This document shows positions 43,547 to 52,730 of a stretch of 64,000 nucleotides of DNA, piece by piece. Source of the stretch: Palsa-892 sp963751615. GTDB taxonomy: Bacteria; Pseudomonadota; Alphaproteobacteria; Rhizobiales; Xanthobacteraceae. A model generated the notes under the pieces. It was not told the DNA's origin. It saw nothing but the letters and a program-made list of their open reading frames with translations, and searched no databases. The position numbers and the translations under genes were made by a program. Every line of letters starts with the position of its first letter. Position 1 is the first letter of the stretch. The stretch covers positions 1,736,001 through 1,800,000 of the forward strand of contig CAVVVG010000005.1 of assembly GCA_963751615.1 (NCBI GenBank), read 5' to 3'.

Positions 43547-44977
43547 TCAGATTGCGTTACGGCCACGCGACCAGGATTGCATCTTCCGATAAATCGTCGA
43601 TGGCGCAACTTTCAGCGCTGCGGCAGCCTTTTGCGCATTGCCCTCAAAGGCCTTAAGCGCATCTTCGATAATCTTCTGTTCCTGCATCCAGAGGGGTGCG
43701 ATCGCCGGGCTATCGGAACATTGCAGCAGGCCAGTGTCGCGTACGGCTTCATGGGTCGCCAATGGCGTGGCGGCGTTCGATCGAGGAAGGGGCAGCATTT
43801 CAGCGCTGACTTCATCACCGTTGTGGAGAACGACCACGCGGCGGATCACGTTCTGCAACTGCCGTACGTTACCGGGCCAGGCGAAATGCTCGAGTCGAGC
43901 TTCAGCCTCCGGCGCGAAATCGCGGAATTGGCGACCTTCTTCTTCGGCATAACGAGCCAGAAACGCAGACGCGAGCCGTACGACGTCGCCTGTGCGTTCG
44001 CGCAGCGGCGGCAGATGCAACGGCAGGACGTGCAAGCGGTAATATAAATCCTCGCGGAAGCGCCCGGCTTCGACTTCGCGCGCTGGCTCGCGATTGGTCG
44101 CGCATACGAAACGCAAATCGATGCTACGCAGTTTCGTGTCGCCTACGCGCCGCAGCGTTCCGGTCTGCACGAAGCGGAGCAACTTTGCTTGCAAGGCCAG
44201 ATCCATTTCGCAGATTTCGTCTAGAAACAGCGTTCCTCCATGCGCGAGTTCAGCTGCCCCCGCGCGATCCTCATGTGCGCCAGTGAATGCTCCTTTCATG
44301 TGGCCAAAGATTTCGCTTTCCATCAGCTCCTTGGGAATCGCGCTGCAGTTCAACGCGATGAACGGCCCCTTCGCACGGTCCGATCGCGCATGAATGGCTT
44401 CGGCGGCAACTTCCTTGCCCGTACCGCTCTCGCCGGTAATGAACACAGGAGCTTTTGATGGCGAAATTCTTTTGATCTGTTCGTAGATCGCGGCCATCGC
44501 GGGCGATGCGCCGATAAATCCTTCGAACCCGTCAATCTCTCGCGAATTTTCGAAGGGCACGCTGATGATTTCACGCGTGGCATCCATCCGGATGGCATTC
44601 GTAAGGCGGCGCACGAGATCGGTCGGTTGAAAGGGTTTCACCACGAAGTCGCCTGCACCTGCGCGCACGGCTTCGACGGCAACGGCGACCGAACCTTTTC
44701 GGCTAGTCGCGACGATGGGGCCGAGTAAACCAGCTTCGCGCAGCGACGTGATGGATTCAGCCGGTGTGCTGGCCGCCGCTTCGAGCGACAGAATTGCGGC
44801 AGAAAAGTTTTCGCCACGCACGAGGCTAACCCCCTCAATGAAACTCGCGACCTCGCTTACGCGGATTTGCGGATGTTGATGGGCGATGAGCGCTGCCGTG
44901 GTCAGACGGCGAACGGTCGGATCTTCTTCGATAACAAGAACGCGGACAGGCTCTTCTGAGCCTCTTGTACAAACCAT
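43547..44977 (-). CDS. Sigma-54-dependent activator with degenerate receiver domain (NtrC family)
   Basis: A 476-residue activator: receiver-like domain (1-120), AAA+ domain (about 155-385) and C-terminal Fis helix-turn-helix. Walker A is GESGTGKE, the sigma-54 contact loop GAFTGAHED and Walker B GGTLFLDEI. The DNA-binding end reads AAALKVAPSTIYRKMQSW. In the receiver the acidic pocket (EED near 17-19) and the lysine K114 remain, but the phosphorylated Asp position in AAILSLEAA is Ser64. It may therefore be controlled by a partner protein, or be constantly active. I chose the ATG giving MVCTRGSEEPVRVLVIEEDP; a longer frame adds 31 unlikely residues. Confidence 0.9.
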   Translation of the reverse strand: MVCTRGSEEPVRVLVIEEDPTVRRLTTAALIAHQHPQIRVSEVASFIEGVSLVRGENFSAAILSLEAAASTPAESITSLREAGLLGPIVATSRKGSVAVAVEAVRAGAGDFVVKPFQPTDLVRRLTNAIRMDATREIISVPFENSREIDGFEGFIGASPAMAAIYEQIKRISPSKAPVFITGESGTGKEVAAEAIHARSDRAKGPFIALNCSAIPKELMESEIFGHMKGAFTGAHEDRAGAAELAHGGTLFLDEICEMDLALQAKLLRFVQTGTLRRVGDTKLRSIDLRFVCATNREPAREVEAGRFREDLYYRLHVLPLHLPPLRERTGDVVRLASAFLARYAEEEGRQFRDFAPEAEARLEHFAWPGNVRQLQNVIRRVVVLHNGDEVSAEMLPLPRSNAATPLATHEAVRDTGLLQCSDSPAIAPLWMQEQKIIEDALKAFEGNAQKAAAALKVAPSTIYRKMQSWSRGRNAI

Positions 44978-45122
44978 GACCCGGGCGACCCCTCGACGCG
45001 GACTGGTAATCAAAAGGACCGGCTGGCCGACCCCCAACTGGCCTCTACCTTGCCGGAACAGGGTAAACAAACCTTTTATCGGATGATTTTGAGCTGTAGG
45101 CTTCCCGCGTTAAGGAGTCCCC

Positions 45123-46463
45123 ATGTCGCGCCCCGCCGAAAAGCCGGCCCTGAAGCCGAACGATCTCGAAGCCTTCTGGATGCCGTTCACGTCGAACCGC
45201 TCGTTCAAGAAGCAGCCGCGCATTGTCGTACGCGCAAAGGACATGCACTACTATACGGCTGAAGGTCGTGCGGTACTGGATGGCGCTGCCGGTATGTGGT
45301 GCACGAATGCCGGCCACAATCGTGATCGGATCGTAGAAGCGATCCGCGCCGAGGCGGGCGTGCTGGATTACGCGCCGCCGTTTCAGTTCGCGCACCCGAA
45401 TGCGTTCGCACTTGCGAGCCGAATCGCGGCGCTTGCGCCCGCGGACTTGGATCATGTCTTCTTTTGTAATTCGGGATCGGAAGCGGTCGATACCGCGCTC
45501 AAGATTGCGCTCGCCCATCATAACATACGCGGCGAAGCCTCCCGCACGCGGCTGATCGGGCGCGAGCGCGGTTATCATGGGGCGGGCTTTGGAGGCATTT
45601 CGGTCGGCGGCATCGTCGCGAACCGCAAGCACTTCGGCAGTCTACTCGCGGGAGTCGATCATCTGCCGCACACGTACAATCGCGAAGAGCAGGCTTTCAC
45701 CAAAGGCGAACCCGAATGGGGTACACATCTCGCTGACGATCTGGAACGAATTGTCGCTCTGCATGATGCTTCCACCATCGCCGCCGTTATCGTCGAGCCG
45801 GTTGCGGGTTCGACCGGCGTGTTGCCGCCGCCCAAAGGCTATCTAAATCGGCTGCGCGCGATCTGCGACAAATACGGGATCCTATTGATCCTTGACGAAG
45901 TCATCACAGGCTTCGGAAGGCTTGGCTATCCCTTCGCCTCCGAGCGCTACGGCGTCGTACCGGACATGATTACGTTTGCAAAGGGCATCACTTCGGGCAC
46001 AGTACCGATGGGCGGTGTGATTGTCCGCAAGGGTATTTACGACAATTTCATGCGAGGCCCGGAGCATGTGATCGAGCTGTTTCACGGCTACACCTATTCG
46101 GCACATCCGCTTGCCTGTGCCGCTGGCCTGGCATCGCTCGACGTCTATCGTGACGAGAAGCTGTTCGAGCGAGCAAAACAGCTCGAACCCAAATGGGCGG
46201 ACGCGGCAATGAGCCTCAAAGGTCTGCCGGGCGTACTCGATATCCGCACCGTCGGCCTGACGGCCGCTTTCGACCTTGCCTCCAAGCCCGATGCCTTCGG
46301 CAAGCGCGCCTATGAGGCGATGGAACGCGCTTTCCACGATGAAGGCCTGATGTGCAGAGCGGCCGGCGAAACGCTTGCCCTGACCCCGCCGCTGATCGTA
46401 TCGGAAGACCAGATCGGCGAAATCTTCGATAAGCTCGCAAAAGTCATACGCGCCGGAGCCTAG
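45123..46463 (+). CDS. Class III aminotransferase (omega-amino acid:pyruvate type)
   Basis: PLP-dependent aminotransferase of 446 residues that probably uses beta-alanine or another omega-amine with pyruvate. The PLP lysine is K287 in MITFAKGITSG, the ring-binding Asp is D258 in LLILDEVITGFGR, and the phosphate site is NSGSEAVDTALKIA. The opening WMPFTSNRSFKKQPR is typical of the beta-alanine-pyruvate transaminase group. AAGGAGT precedes the ATG. It is divergent from the sigma-54 regulator, whose gene begins 146 bases away, so regulation by that protein is possible. Confidence 0.9.
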   Translation: MSRPAEKPALKPNDLEAFWMPFTSNRSFKKQPRIVVRAKDMHYYTAEGRAVLDGAAGMWCTNAGHNRDRIVEAIRAEAGVLDYAPPFQFAHPNAFALASRIAALAPADLDHVFFCNSGSEAVDTALKIALAHHNIRGEASRTRLIGRERGYHGAGFGGISVGGIVANRKHFGSLLAGVDHLPHTYNREEQAFTKGEPEWGTHLADDLERIVALHDASTIAAVIVEPVAGSTGVLPPPKGYLNRLRAICDKYGILLILDEVITGFGRLGYPFASERYGVVPDMITFAKGITSGTVPMGGVIVRKGIYDNFMRGPEHVIELFHGYTYSAHPLACAAGLASLDVYRDEKLFERAKQLEPKWADAAMSLKGLPGVLDIRTVGLTAAFDLASKPDAFGKRAYEAMERAFHDEGLMCRAAGETLALTPPLIVSEDQIGEIFDKLAKVIRAGA

Positions 46464-46563
46464 CCCGCTTCCGCCTGTTTCGGCCTCCCGCTATGGTGCC
46501 GAAGGGCGATTCGCGGCTACACTTTTCCAGGCGGGCGCGAGCCACGTGCCTTGGGGGAGTTCG

Positions 46564-47904
46564 ATGCGTATTGGCTCGATCTTCATTATCTTTTGCATGG
46601 CGCTAATCGCGGCCTCGATTGGCGCGACGCTGCATTACGGCGCCGGCGTACGGATCTCCGAAGCCGCCTATATCTCGCTTGCGATCCTGTTTGTGCTGAT
46701 GACGTGCGAGGTCATCGCCGCGCGCGGCCGCGACCGCGCGGAACTGGCGGACCGCTTCGAGGAATTGTCCCGGGCTTCTTCAGACATGGCGCGGGAAATT
46801 GGTGCCATTGGTCGCCGGGTTGCTGCGCTCGAAACGGCATCGACCATCGAATTGAAATCACTTACCGCACCGATCACGCGCGAAATCACCGAGCTTGCCG
46901 ATCTGGTTGAGGATCTCGCCGAGTCCGTGGCGGTTCACGACGCGCTTATCGCAACGCCTCGTCAGCCGGAGACGGTGTCGGCGCCCACACTTTCCGCCGC
47001 TAAATTTGCAGCTGACGAAAAGCGCGCGCCCACCAAAGCTCCATCACCGTCCGTCCCGTTTGATGGTATGGGCGAGAAAGAAATCATAACAATAATTCGT
47101 CAGGCGCTGGCCGAGGACCGCATCGACCTGTTCATGCAACCGATTGTTGCGCTTCCGCAACGCAAAGTTCGTTTTTATGAAGCGCTTTCGCGGCTTCGCT
47201 TGGCCGACGGAAAAATCGTAGACGCCAAGGAATTCATTCCCGTTGCACGCATTTCGGGACTTCTCCCGCAGATCGATCACAAACTTGTTCTGCGCTGCGT
47301 CCACATCGTGCGCCGACTTGCCGCGAAAAACCGCGATGTTGGTCTGTTCCTTAACATTGCCCCAGAAACGTTACGTGACACCAGAATCTTTCCTGAACTT
47401 CTGAGCTATCTCGACGTCAATCGCGCGGTGGCTACTTCGCTTGTGCTCGAATTCTCACAGGCCGCGTTCCGCGCTCTCGGCCCTTCAGAGCAGATAAACC
47501 TCGCCCTGTTGGCGGAGCGAGGCTACCCGATTTCGCTCGACCGTCTGGAGGACCTAAAGCTTGATCCACGCACATTGTCGGAGCGCGGTGTCCGGTTCGT
47601 TAAGGTTCCTGGCGACTTGCTTCTCAAACGTGTCATCGAACCATCGGGGCAGATCCATCCCGCTGATCTCGCCGATCTACTCGCTCGTTTTGGCATCGAT
47701 CTTGTCGCCGAGCATGTCGAGAACGACACAGTCGTGGTCGATCTTCTCGATTTCGATGTGCGTTTCGGTCAGGGATTTCTGTTTTCGCCGCCGCGGCCGG
47801 TCCGCACCGAGATTTTACAGACTGATTACGGGAGCGAACGCCGGGTGCCACTCGCTGCTGTCGGTGCGAGCTCCTTGGCCCAGATTGCCCGCAAGATCAG
47901 CTAG
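46564..47904 (+). CDS. EAL-domain protein with degenerate active site, membrane-anchored
   Basis: A 446-residue protein: two N-terminal membrane helices (about 1-50), a coiled-coil-like region (about 55-125), a linker, and an EAL domain (about 170-430). EAL itself is kept (FYEALSRLRL), but the metal-binding DDFG motif is changed to SLDRLEDL (second Asp is Arg), and the AEGVE site reads AEHVEN. It is therefore probably a c-di-GMP sensor or an inactive scaffold rather than an active phosphodiesterase. GGGGGAG lies just before the ATG used; an upstream start adds six residues. A HAD gene follows after 18 bases. Confidence 0.88.
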   Translation: MRIGSIFIIFCMALIAASIGATLHYGAGVRISEAAYISLAILFVLMTCEVIAARGRDRAELADRFEELSRASSDMAREIGAIGRRVAALETASTIELKSLTAPITREITELADLVEDLAESVAVHDALIATPRQPETVSAPTLSAAKFAADEKRAPTKAPSPSVPFDGMGEKEIITIIRQALAEDRIDLFMQPIVALPQRKVRFYEALSRLRLADGKIVDAKEFIPVARISGLLPQIDHKLVLRCVHIVRRLAAKNRDVGLFLNIAPETLRDTRIFPELLSYLDVNRAVATSLVLEFSQAAFRALGPSEQINLALLAERGYPISLDRLEDLKLDPRTLSERGVRFVKVPGDLLLKRVIEPSGQIHPADLADLLARFGIDLVAEHVENDTVVVDLLDFDVRFGQGFLFSPPRPVRTEILQTDYGSERRVPLAAVGASSLAQIARKIS

Positions 47905-47922
47905 CCGGCGGGGATTTTTATC

Positions 47923-48795
47923 TTGAGCGCCGCTCCGCCGGTCATCGCCGGGCTCGCCCAAATTCTTCCGCGTTACGATCTCTTGCTGTGCGACGTGTGG
48001 GGCGTCGTGCATAACGGGATTACTGCGTTTCCCAAGGCGAACGACGCGCTGAAGCGCGCCCGCAAGGTGGGCGCTACGGTAATCATGATTTCGAATGCAC
48101 CGCGCCCGGGTCGAGTTGTCTCGAAACAAATCGAAGGTTATGGAGTGCCGCAATCCGCTTATGATGACGTTATCGCTTCCGGCGATGTGACACGTGATGA
48201 ACTGATGGCTCGCCCCGGCGCTAGAGTTTTTCACATTGGGCCCACGCGCGACTATCCAAATTATGAAGGGCTAGACGTAGCACTCGTCGAACTCGAACAG
48301 GCCGATGTCGCGGTCTGTACCGGCCCCTTTAATGATGAAATAGACAAGCCGGAGGATTATCGCGATCTGATGGGCAAGGTCAAAGCACGTGGACTGACTT
48401 TGATTTGTGCAAACCCCGATATTGTCGTCGAACGTGGCGATCAACTCGTTTGGTGCGCTGGCGCATTGGCGGCAATCTATGACGAGATCGGCGGGAATAC
48501 GATTTATGCCGGAAAACCCCATCCGCATATTTACCGGTTGGCACTGACGCGTGCCGCGGAGTTGCGACGTGGCAAGGTTGAGCAAGCGCGGATCCTTGCG
48601 ATCGGCGACGGAATCAAAACCGATATCAAGGGAGCGGCTGATCAGAAATTCGACTCGCTCTTTATCGCGCGCGGCATCCATGCCGCCGATCTAAAGGTCG
48701 GCATGGATGGAAGTCCGAATGCCGAAGATCTTGCCAAATCTTTCGCGGCGGCCGGTGTATCGCCGACCGCGATCATGCGCGAACTTATTTGGTGA
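47923..48795 (+). CDS. TIGR01459 family HAD-type hydrolase
   Basis: A 290-residue HAD-superfamily protein of the NagD-like class. Motif I is LLLCDVWGVVHNG, with Trp where other HAD enzymes have the second acidic residue, a feature of this subfamily. Later motifs are TVIMISNAPRPG (motif II) and ILAIGDGIKTDIKGAADQ (motif IV acids), with YAGKPHPHIYRLAL between. The substrate is unknown. The start is a TTG with GGGG upstream. It follows the EAL gene by 18 bases and probably shares its transcript; I expect the order EAL-HAD to be conserved in related genomes. Confidence 0.87.
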   Translation: MSAAPPVIAGLAQILPRYDLLLCDVWGVVHNGITAFPKANDALKRARKVGATVIMISNAPRPGRVVSKQIEGYGVPQSAYDDVIASGDVTRDELMARPGARVFHIGPTRDYPNYEGLDVALVELEQADVAVCTGPFNDEIDKPEDYRDLMGKVKARGLTLICANPDIVVERGDQLVWCAGALAAIYDEIGGNTIYAGKPHPHIYRLALTRAAELRRGKVEQARILAIGDGIKTDIKGAADQKFDSLFIARGIHAADLKVGMDGSPNAEDLAKSFAAAGVSPTAIMRELIW

Positions 48796-49072
48796 CGTGA
48801 AAATTATTTTAAGCGAAAAACCTATTGAGTTTGTGCTGTGCCGCACTCTCCGAATTGGAGCCCATTAATTTATCGACATCACCCTATTGAATGCCATCGC
48901 CGATCATCGAAGGACCGTGAATGAATCGATCGCATGTATCAGCAAGCGCAATGCTTCCGCTCTCGCTTGACCGCGGCTCATGATCTCGGTCAGCAAGTCC
49001 CTGTCACCCGTACGCAGAGGCGCGGCGGTATGCGAAACGTACGTTTTTTAACTTTTTTATTTTCGCTATAAC

Positions 49073-49094
49073 CCGGGCGGCAAGGGCCGCCCGG
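49073..49094. terminator. GC-rich hairpin after cheY and the HAD gene
   Basis: Stem CCGGGCGGC / GCCGCCCGG with a 4-base loop touches the cheY stop. No T-run follows directly on the cheY strand, though A/T-rich sequence lies beyond. The ~280 bases from the HAD stop to here hold no gene I can recognise. Confidence 0.5.
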
Positions 49095-49478
49095 TTATTC
49101 CGCGAACACCGCGTCGATTTTGCTTTTGAGGGTCTGCGCGTTGAAGGGTTTGACGATGTAATTATTTACGCCGGCTTTCCTAGCGGCGATAACGTTATCT
49201 GTTTTCGATTCCGCGGTGACCATGATGAACGGGGTATTTCCGAGATTTTGATCACTACGAACTTCCTTCAGTAATTCATAGCCCGTCATCGGCTCCATGT
49301 TCCAATCGGAAATCACCAGCCCGTATTTTTTGCCACGCAACTTGGTGAGCGCCTCCGTTCCATCCGCTGCTTCATCGACGTCTTCGAAGCCGAGCTGTTT
49401 TAGAAGATTGCGGATAATTCGGATCATCGTCTTGTAATCGTCGACGATAAGGATCGGTATTTCCACATCGGTACTCAT
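49095..49478 (-). CDS. cheY: CheY-like response regulator
   Basis: Stand-alone receiver of 127 residues with all conserved positions: D13 and D14 (IVDD), phospho-acceptor D58 (VISDWNM), T88 (MVTAES) and K110 (IVKPF). The SDWNMEPMTGYELLKEVR segment is very CheY-like, so a role in flagellar motor control is likely. No other chemotaxis gene is in this window. GGAG precedes the chosen ATG; an upstream open frame of 32 residues is not family-like. It is divergent from the MaoC gene. Confidence 0.9.
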   Translation of the reverse strand: MSTDVEIPILIVDDYKTMIRIIRNLLKQLGFEDVDEAADGTEALTKLRGKKYGLVISDWNMEPMTGYELLKEVRSDQNLGNTPFIMVTAESKTDNVIAARKAGVNNYIVKPFNAQTLKSKIDAVFAE

Positions 49479-49611
49479 ACGCTGAACTCCCACGCACATT
49501 TTGTTTGCGAGCCGCGCTTTTTGGGCAAGTTCGTGCGTCCCCAAACAAAAAACGCTAGATAGCTCGACCCACATTGAGCTTGAAAAAGCTAATCTTTCCG
49601 GTTTGAGATTG

Positions 49612-49640
49612 CGTTAACCGGGGGTTTCTTCGCGTTAACG
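49612..49640. repeat. Direct repeat of CGTTAAC in the cheY/MaoC intergenic region
   Basis: CGTTAACC and CGTTAACG start 21 bases apart, two DNA turns, so they lie on the same face of the helix. Each contains the palindrome GTTAAC. They could be a two-site operator for cheY or the MaoC gene. TTAA halves also recall CtrA sites, but the CtrA spacing of seven bases is not met. Confidence 0.35.
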
Positions 49641-49728
49641 TCTTGTTGAGATTCCACCGCGCGGAAGTCCAAAAGACGAACTTGCGTCGCCCCCGAATCC
49701 TCAGCAATTTCACCCGTTCGAGGAACCG

Positions 49729-50172
49729 ATGAGTGCTTCCGTCGTCCATACGCTTTATTTCGAGGACCTCCGCATTGGCATGCGGGAGACGCTCATGCGC
49801 ACAGTTATGGACGACGATGTGGTTGATTTCGCGCGCCTGTCAGGTGACGCCAATCCGATTCATCTTTCCGACCGATATGCCGCCACCACCAGTTTTGGCC
49901 AACGCATTGCACACGGGCTTTATACTGCGAGCCTCATCTCGGCGATTTTGGGCACGCGCCTTCCTGGGCCGGGCGCCGTGTATCGTTCCCAGACGCTGAA
50001 TTTCTATGCCCCCGTTAAAATCGGCGATGTCGTGACGGTCATCGTCGAAGTCGTCGAACTTGTTACTGAAGGACGAAGGGTTCGCCTGCATTGTGAGGCT
50101 CTTGTGGACGGTAAAGTGGTGCTGGAAGGCGAGGCTGCAGTATCCGTACCCGGCCAGCCGAAGCGCGCTTGA
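49729..50172 (+). CDS. MaoC family dehydratase (R-specific enoyl-CoA hydratase-like)
   Basis: Hot-dog fold hydratase of 147 residues. The catalytic motif is SGDANPIHLSDRYA (D40, H45) with AHGLYTASLISAILG downstream. Relatives (PhaJ) turn enoyl-CoA into (R)-3-hydroxyacyl-CoA, a precursor for polyhydroxyalkanoate, which would fit the phasins in this window, though the genes are far apart. AGGAACCG precedes the ATG. A 55-base gap separates it from the following acylation gene pair. Confidence 0.88.
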   Translation: MSASVVHTLYFEDLRIGMRETLMRTVMDDDVVDFARLSGDANPIHLSDRYAATTSFGQRIAHGLYTASLISAILGTRLPGPGAVYRSQTLNFYAPVKIGDVVTVIVEVVELVTEGRRVRLHCEALVDGKVVLEGEAAVSVPGQPKRA

Positions 50173-50227
50173 CTCCTTTTCTCTTACCCCATCTATAAGA
50201 ACCGATCACTATCAAGAGCGACTAATT

Positions 50228-51247
50228 ATGAGCGTCACCGAAACCTTTAAGAGCCCGGTGCGCCTGCGCTTAGTCTTTTCAATAGGTTTTATTATTGGTC
50301 TTTTAATGCCTCTCTTATTTGGAGAGGCTTATATTCGATTTCGCCCGCCTATCGATCTACAAAATTATCTTGGTGATGATTCTCCGTTGACCGGAATCTA
50401 CAAACCGGACGCCGAGCTGGGCGTCGATTATCGCTCTATCGACGAATACCGGCCCGATGAAGCTCCGCGATTCTCTGATATCAATCCGCTGAATACGTCG
50501 AATTCAACATGGTTATTTTTTGGAAATTCCTTTGCAGGTAACCTTAGCTATGCGGCCGCGGATCAATTGCCGTCTTATCGAATTATGTTTTTCCGGGAGC
50601 CTAAAGATCGTCTGCACATGCGTGTTGCTCAGGCAAGAATGCTTCTTGAGCACGGCATGAAACCTCAACGGATGATTTTTACGCTCATACCCGGTGAAAT
50701 CGCAGTTTACACGCAGCTTCCTTTGTCATCTGTATACGTCAACAAAAATGGCGCAATTACTTATCGCGTTCGCATGCCTCGCGCTCCGTGGGACAAGCCG
50801 TTAATTTACAGTCGGTTGGCGCTTATGGCTTGGGTGCAAAGTGGACTCTATCGGGCGATTCCCGGCTTTCAACTTACAAAAATAACAGAGACGTTCCCCG
50901 AAAGTGTAACTTCCGATTTTAGACGCTTGTTCGGAAAATTGGGTGATCTGTCGCGTAAGTATGATGTGCCTATCACTGTAATCATTCTTCCGGATCGCCG
51001 GCAAATTCTTTTCGACAAGTCTAATTTCACAATGCAAAAGGCAATCACCGAACTCGGAAAGGAAGCCGGGCTTGATGTCTTCGATCCCACTCCGATGATG
51101 CTCAGCCAACCTGATAAACGGGCTTTGTATGTGCCGGACGCGCACTACACAAAGCTTGGATACAATTTGGTTATTCAAAATCTTCGCGATCACTTGAACC
51201 AGGTTGATGCCGGACGCGGGATCGTCTCGGACAAGATTGAGAAATGA
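50228..51247 (+). CDS. SGNH-hydrolase-like membrane-anchored protein (AlgX/AlgJ-type partner of MBOAT)
   Basis: A 339-residue protein with one N-terminal membrane helix (about 14-34) and a periplasmic SGNH-like domain. Block I is WLFFGNSFAGN, with Asn100 where most SGNH enzymes have Asp (GDS); Ser101 would be the nucleophile. The C-terminal PDAHYTKLGY provides Asp304 and His306. It overlaps the MBOAT gene by four bases. By analogy with the alginate O-acetylation system, this protein would finish acyl transfer to a polysaccharide in the periplasm. The upstream frame is open but not family-like; codon use is more AT-rich than in neighbouring genes. Confidence 0.8.
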   Translation: MSVTETFKSPVRLRLVFSIGFIIGLLMPLLFGEAYIRFRPPIDLQNYLGDDSPLTGIYKPDAELGVDYRSIDEYRPDEAPRFSDINPLNTSNSTWLFFGNSFAGNLSYAAADQLPSYRIMFFREPKDRLHMRVAQARMLLEHGMKPQRMIFTLIPGEIAVYTQLPLSSVYVNKNGAITYRVRMPRAPWDKPLIYSRLALMAWVQSGLYRAIPGFQLTKITETFPESVTSDFRRLFGKLGDLSRKYDVPITVIILPDRRQILFDKSNFTMQKAITELGKEAGLDVFDPTPMMLSQPDKRALYVPDAHYTKLGYNLVIQNLRDHLNQVDAGRGIVSDKIEK

Positions 51248-52713
51248 GTTTCGTCGATAAGAATTTTGCGGTTTTTCTCGCGGTGATTTTTGTTTTATGG
51301 TTGTTGACGCGCGGACGTTATGCGCCGCGTCTTTTCATGCTTCTCGCGGCAAGCCTCTTTTTTTACGGTTATGGCCACTGGTGGCTGCTGCTCGTCATAC
51401 TCGCCTATTGCATCATCGATTGGGGGACGGGGTATTGGCTGGAGGGAACGCGCCGCAGGGCCGCTGTGCTGACTTTGGGCGTTGGCTTCAATCTCGCGGT
51501 TCTTTGCTTCTGGAAATACACGCCGCTGCTGCTTCTAACTCTGGGCGAAACATTCGGATGGCCGGCTCCACAATTCACGGCGGGACTAGCCGAACGCTGG
51601 ATAATCCCGATGGGGATTTCGTTCTATTCGTTTACAGGCATTACCTATATGGTCGATGTCTATCGTGGTACGACGCCAGCCGAAAAAAATTTTTGGCGTT
51701 ATGCTTTATTCACCAGCTTCTTTCCTCATTTGGTGGCGGGACCGATCTTAAGGGCGAAGGAATTTCTTTGGCACTTGCAGCCGGGAGCACTACCTGAGCG
51801 CCCGCAGGCCTCCTGGGAGGGCACCTTTCTCATTGCACGAGGATATTTCAAGAAAACCGTTTTGGCAGATACGATCGCCATCGCAATCGACCCTTTTTTC
51901 GCGCACGTTGCAGACCCTTCCACCTCGGGTGTTTGGTCGCTGCCCTATATTTACCTCTATGCCCTTCAGATTTATTTCGATTTTTCCGGTTACACAGATA
52001 TCGCCCGCGGCCTCGGTCTTTGGTTCGGTTTTCGATGGCCGGAAAATTTTAATTGGCCCTATCTAGCAACTTCGATCCAAGAATTCTGGCGCCGTTGGCA
52101 CATGACGCTGTCACGTTTCCTGCGAGATTATCTTTACATTCCGTTGGGCGGCAACCGCCACGGACCCGCGCGCGCCTCCGCGGCGCTCATGATGACTATG
52201 CTGCTGGGAGGACTTTGGCACGGTGCAAGCTGGTCATTTATGTTATGGGGCGGGTTGCATGGCCTTTTTCTCGTTATCAACCGCCTTTGGGGAACAACAT
52301 CCCTGCAAGAGCGTCTTGCGCATCTTACCGGAATTCTCGGCGCGGTATGGATGGCGGCGCGGATTTTCATCACCTTCAACGCTGTCTGTTTTGCATGGTG
52401 CTTATTCCGGTTAACGAATTTTTCCGAGAGTCTTGTTTGTTTGAAAAAGTGGGTGGTCTTCGACGCCGATAAAATCCTGGTCGGCGGCGCGGACGATCCG
52501 GCCCTGTGGTCACTATTAGCCGCATATGCGCTTGCAACGATGGCGGCAATGATTATGACGCGCGGCACGCCTCTCCCTGAGGTCGCAAAGAGATTGACTC
52601 CGAAATCTTTTACATACGGTCTGACATGGGGCGGAACGTTCGGGTTACTCGCGCTTGCGGCGGCCCTTCATTCGCCTGGACAGACGACGCCTTTCATCTA
52701 TTTTCAATTCTAG
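51244..52713 (+). CDS. MBOAT family O-acyltransferase (AlgI-like)
   Basis: Membrane-bound O-acyltransferase of 489 residues with about eleven helices. The family signature runs from FWRRWHMTLSRFLRDYLYIP (residues 281-300) to the catalytic H326 in LGGLWHGASW. IPMGISFYSFTGITYMVDVY and HLVAGPILRAKEFL are further AlgI/DltB blocks. It carries acyl groups from the cytoplasm across the membrane for sugar modification. Together with the SGNH-like protein it forms an O-acylation module. No polymer synthesis genes lie next to it, so the target glycan is not known. Confidence 0.93.
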   Translation: MSFVDKNFAVFLAVIFVLWLLTRGRYAPRLFMLLAASLFFYGYGHWWLLLVILAYCIIDWGTGYWLEGTRRRAAVLTLGVGFNLAVLCFWKYTPLLLLTLGETFGWPAPQFTAGLAERWIIPMGISFYSFTGITYMVDVYRGTTPAEKNFWRYALFTSFFPHLVAGPILRAKEFLWHLQPGALPERPQASWEGTFLIARGYFKKTVLADTIAIAIDPFFAHVADPSTSGVWSLPYIYLYALQIYFDFSGYTDIARGLGLWFGFRWPENFNWPYLATSIQEFWRRWHMTLSRFLRDYLYIPLGGNRHGPARASAALMMTMLLGGLWHGASWSFMLWGGLHGLFLVINRLWGTTSLQERLAHLTGILGAVWMAARIFITFNAVCFAWCLFRLTNFSESLVCLKKWVVFDADKILVGGADDPALWSLLAAYALATMAAMIMTRGTPLPEVAKRLTPKSFTYGLTWGGTFGLLALAAALHSPGQTTPFIYFQF

Positions 52714-52730
52714 TCTTCCGGCTTCAATTC

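Noticed and set aside
49614..49638. CtrA binding site (TTAA-N7-TTAA)
   Set aside because: The two TTAA units are 17 bases apart, not seven.
52560..52730. FMN riboswitch upstream of ribF
   Set aside because: The region is mostly the MBOAT coding sequence, the gap is 17 bases, and no conserved riboswitch segments were seen.
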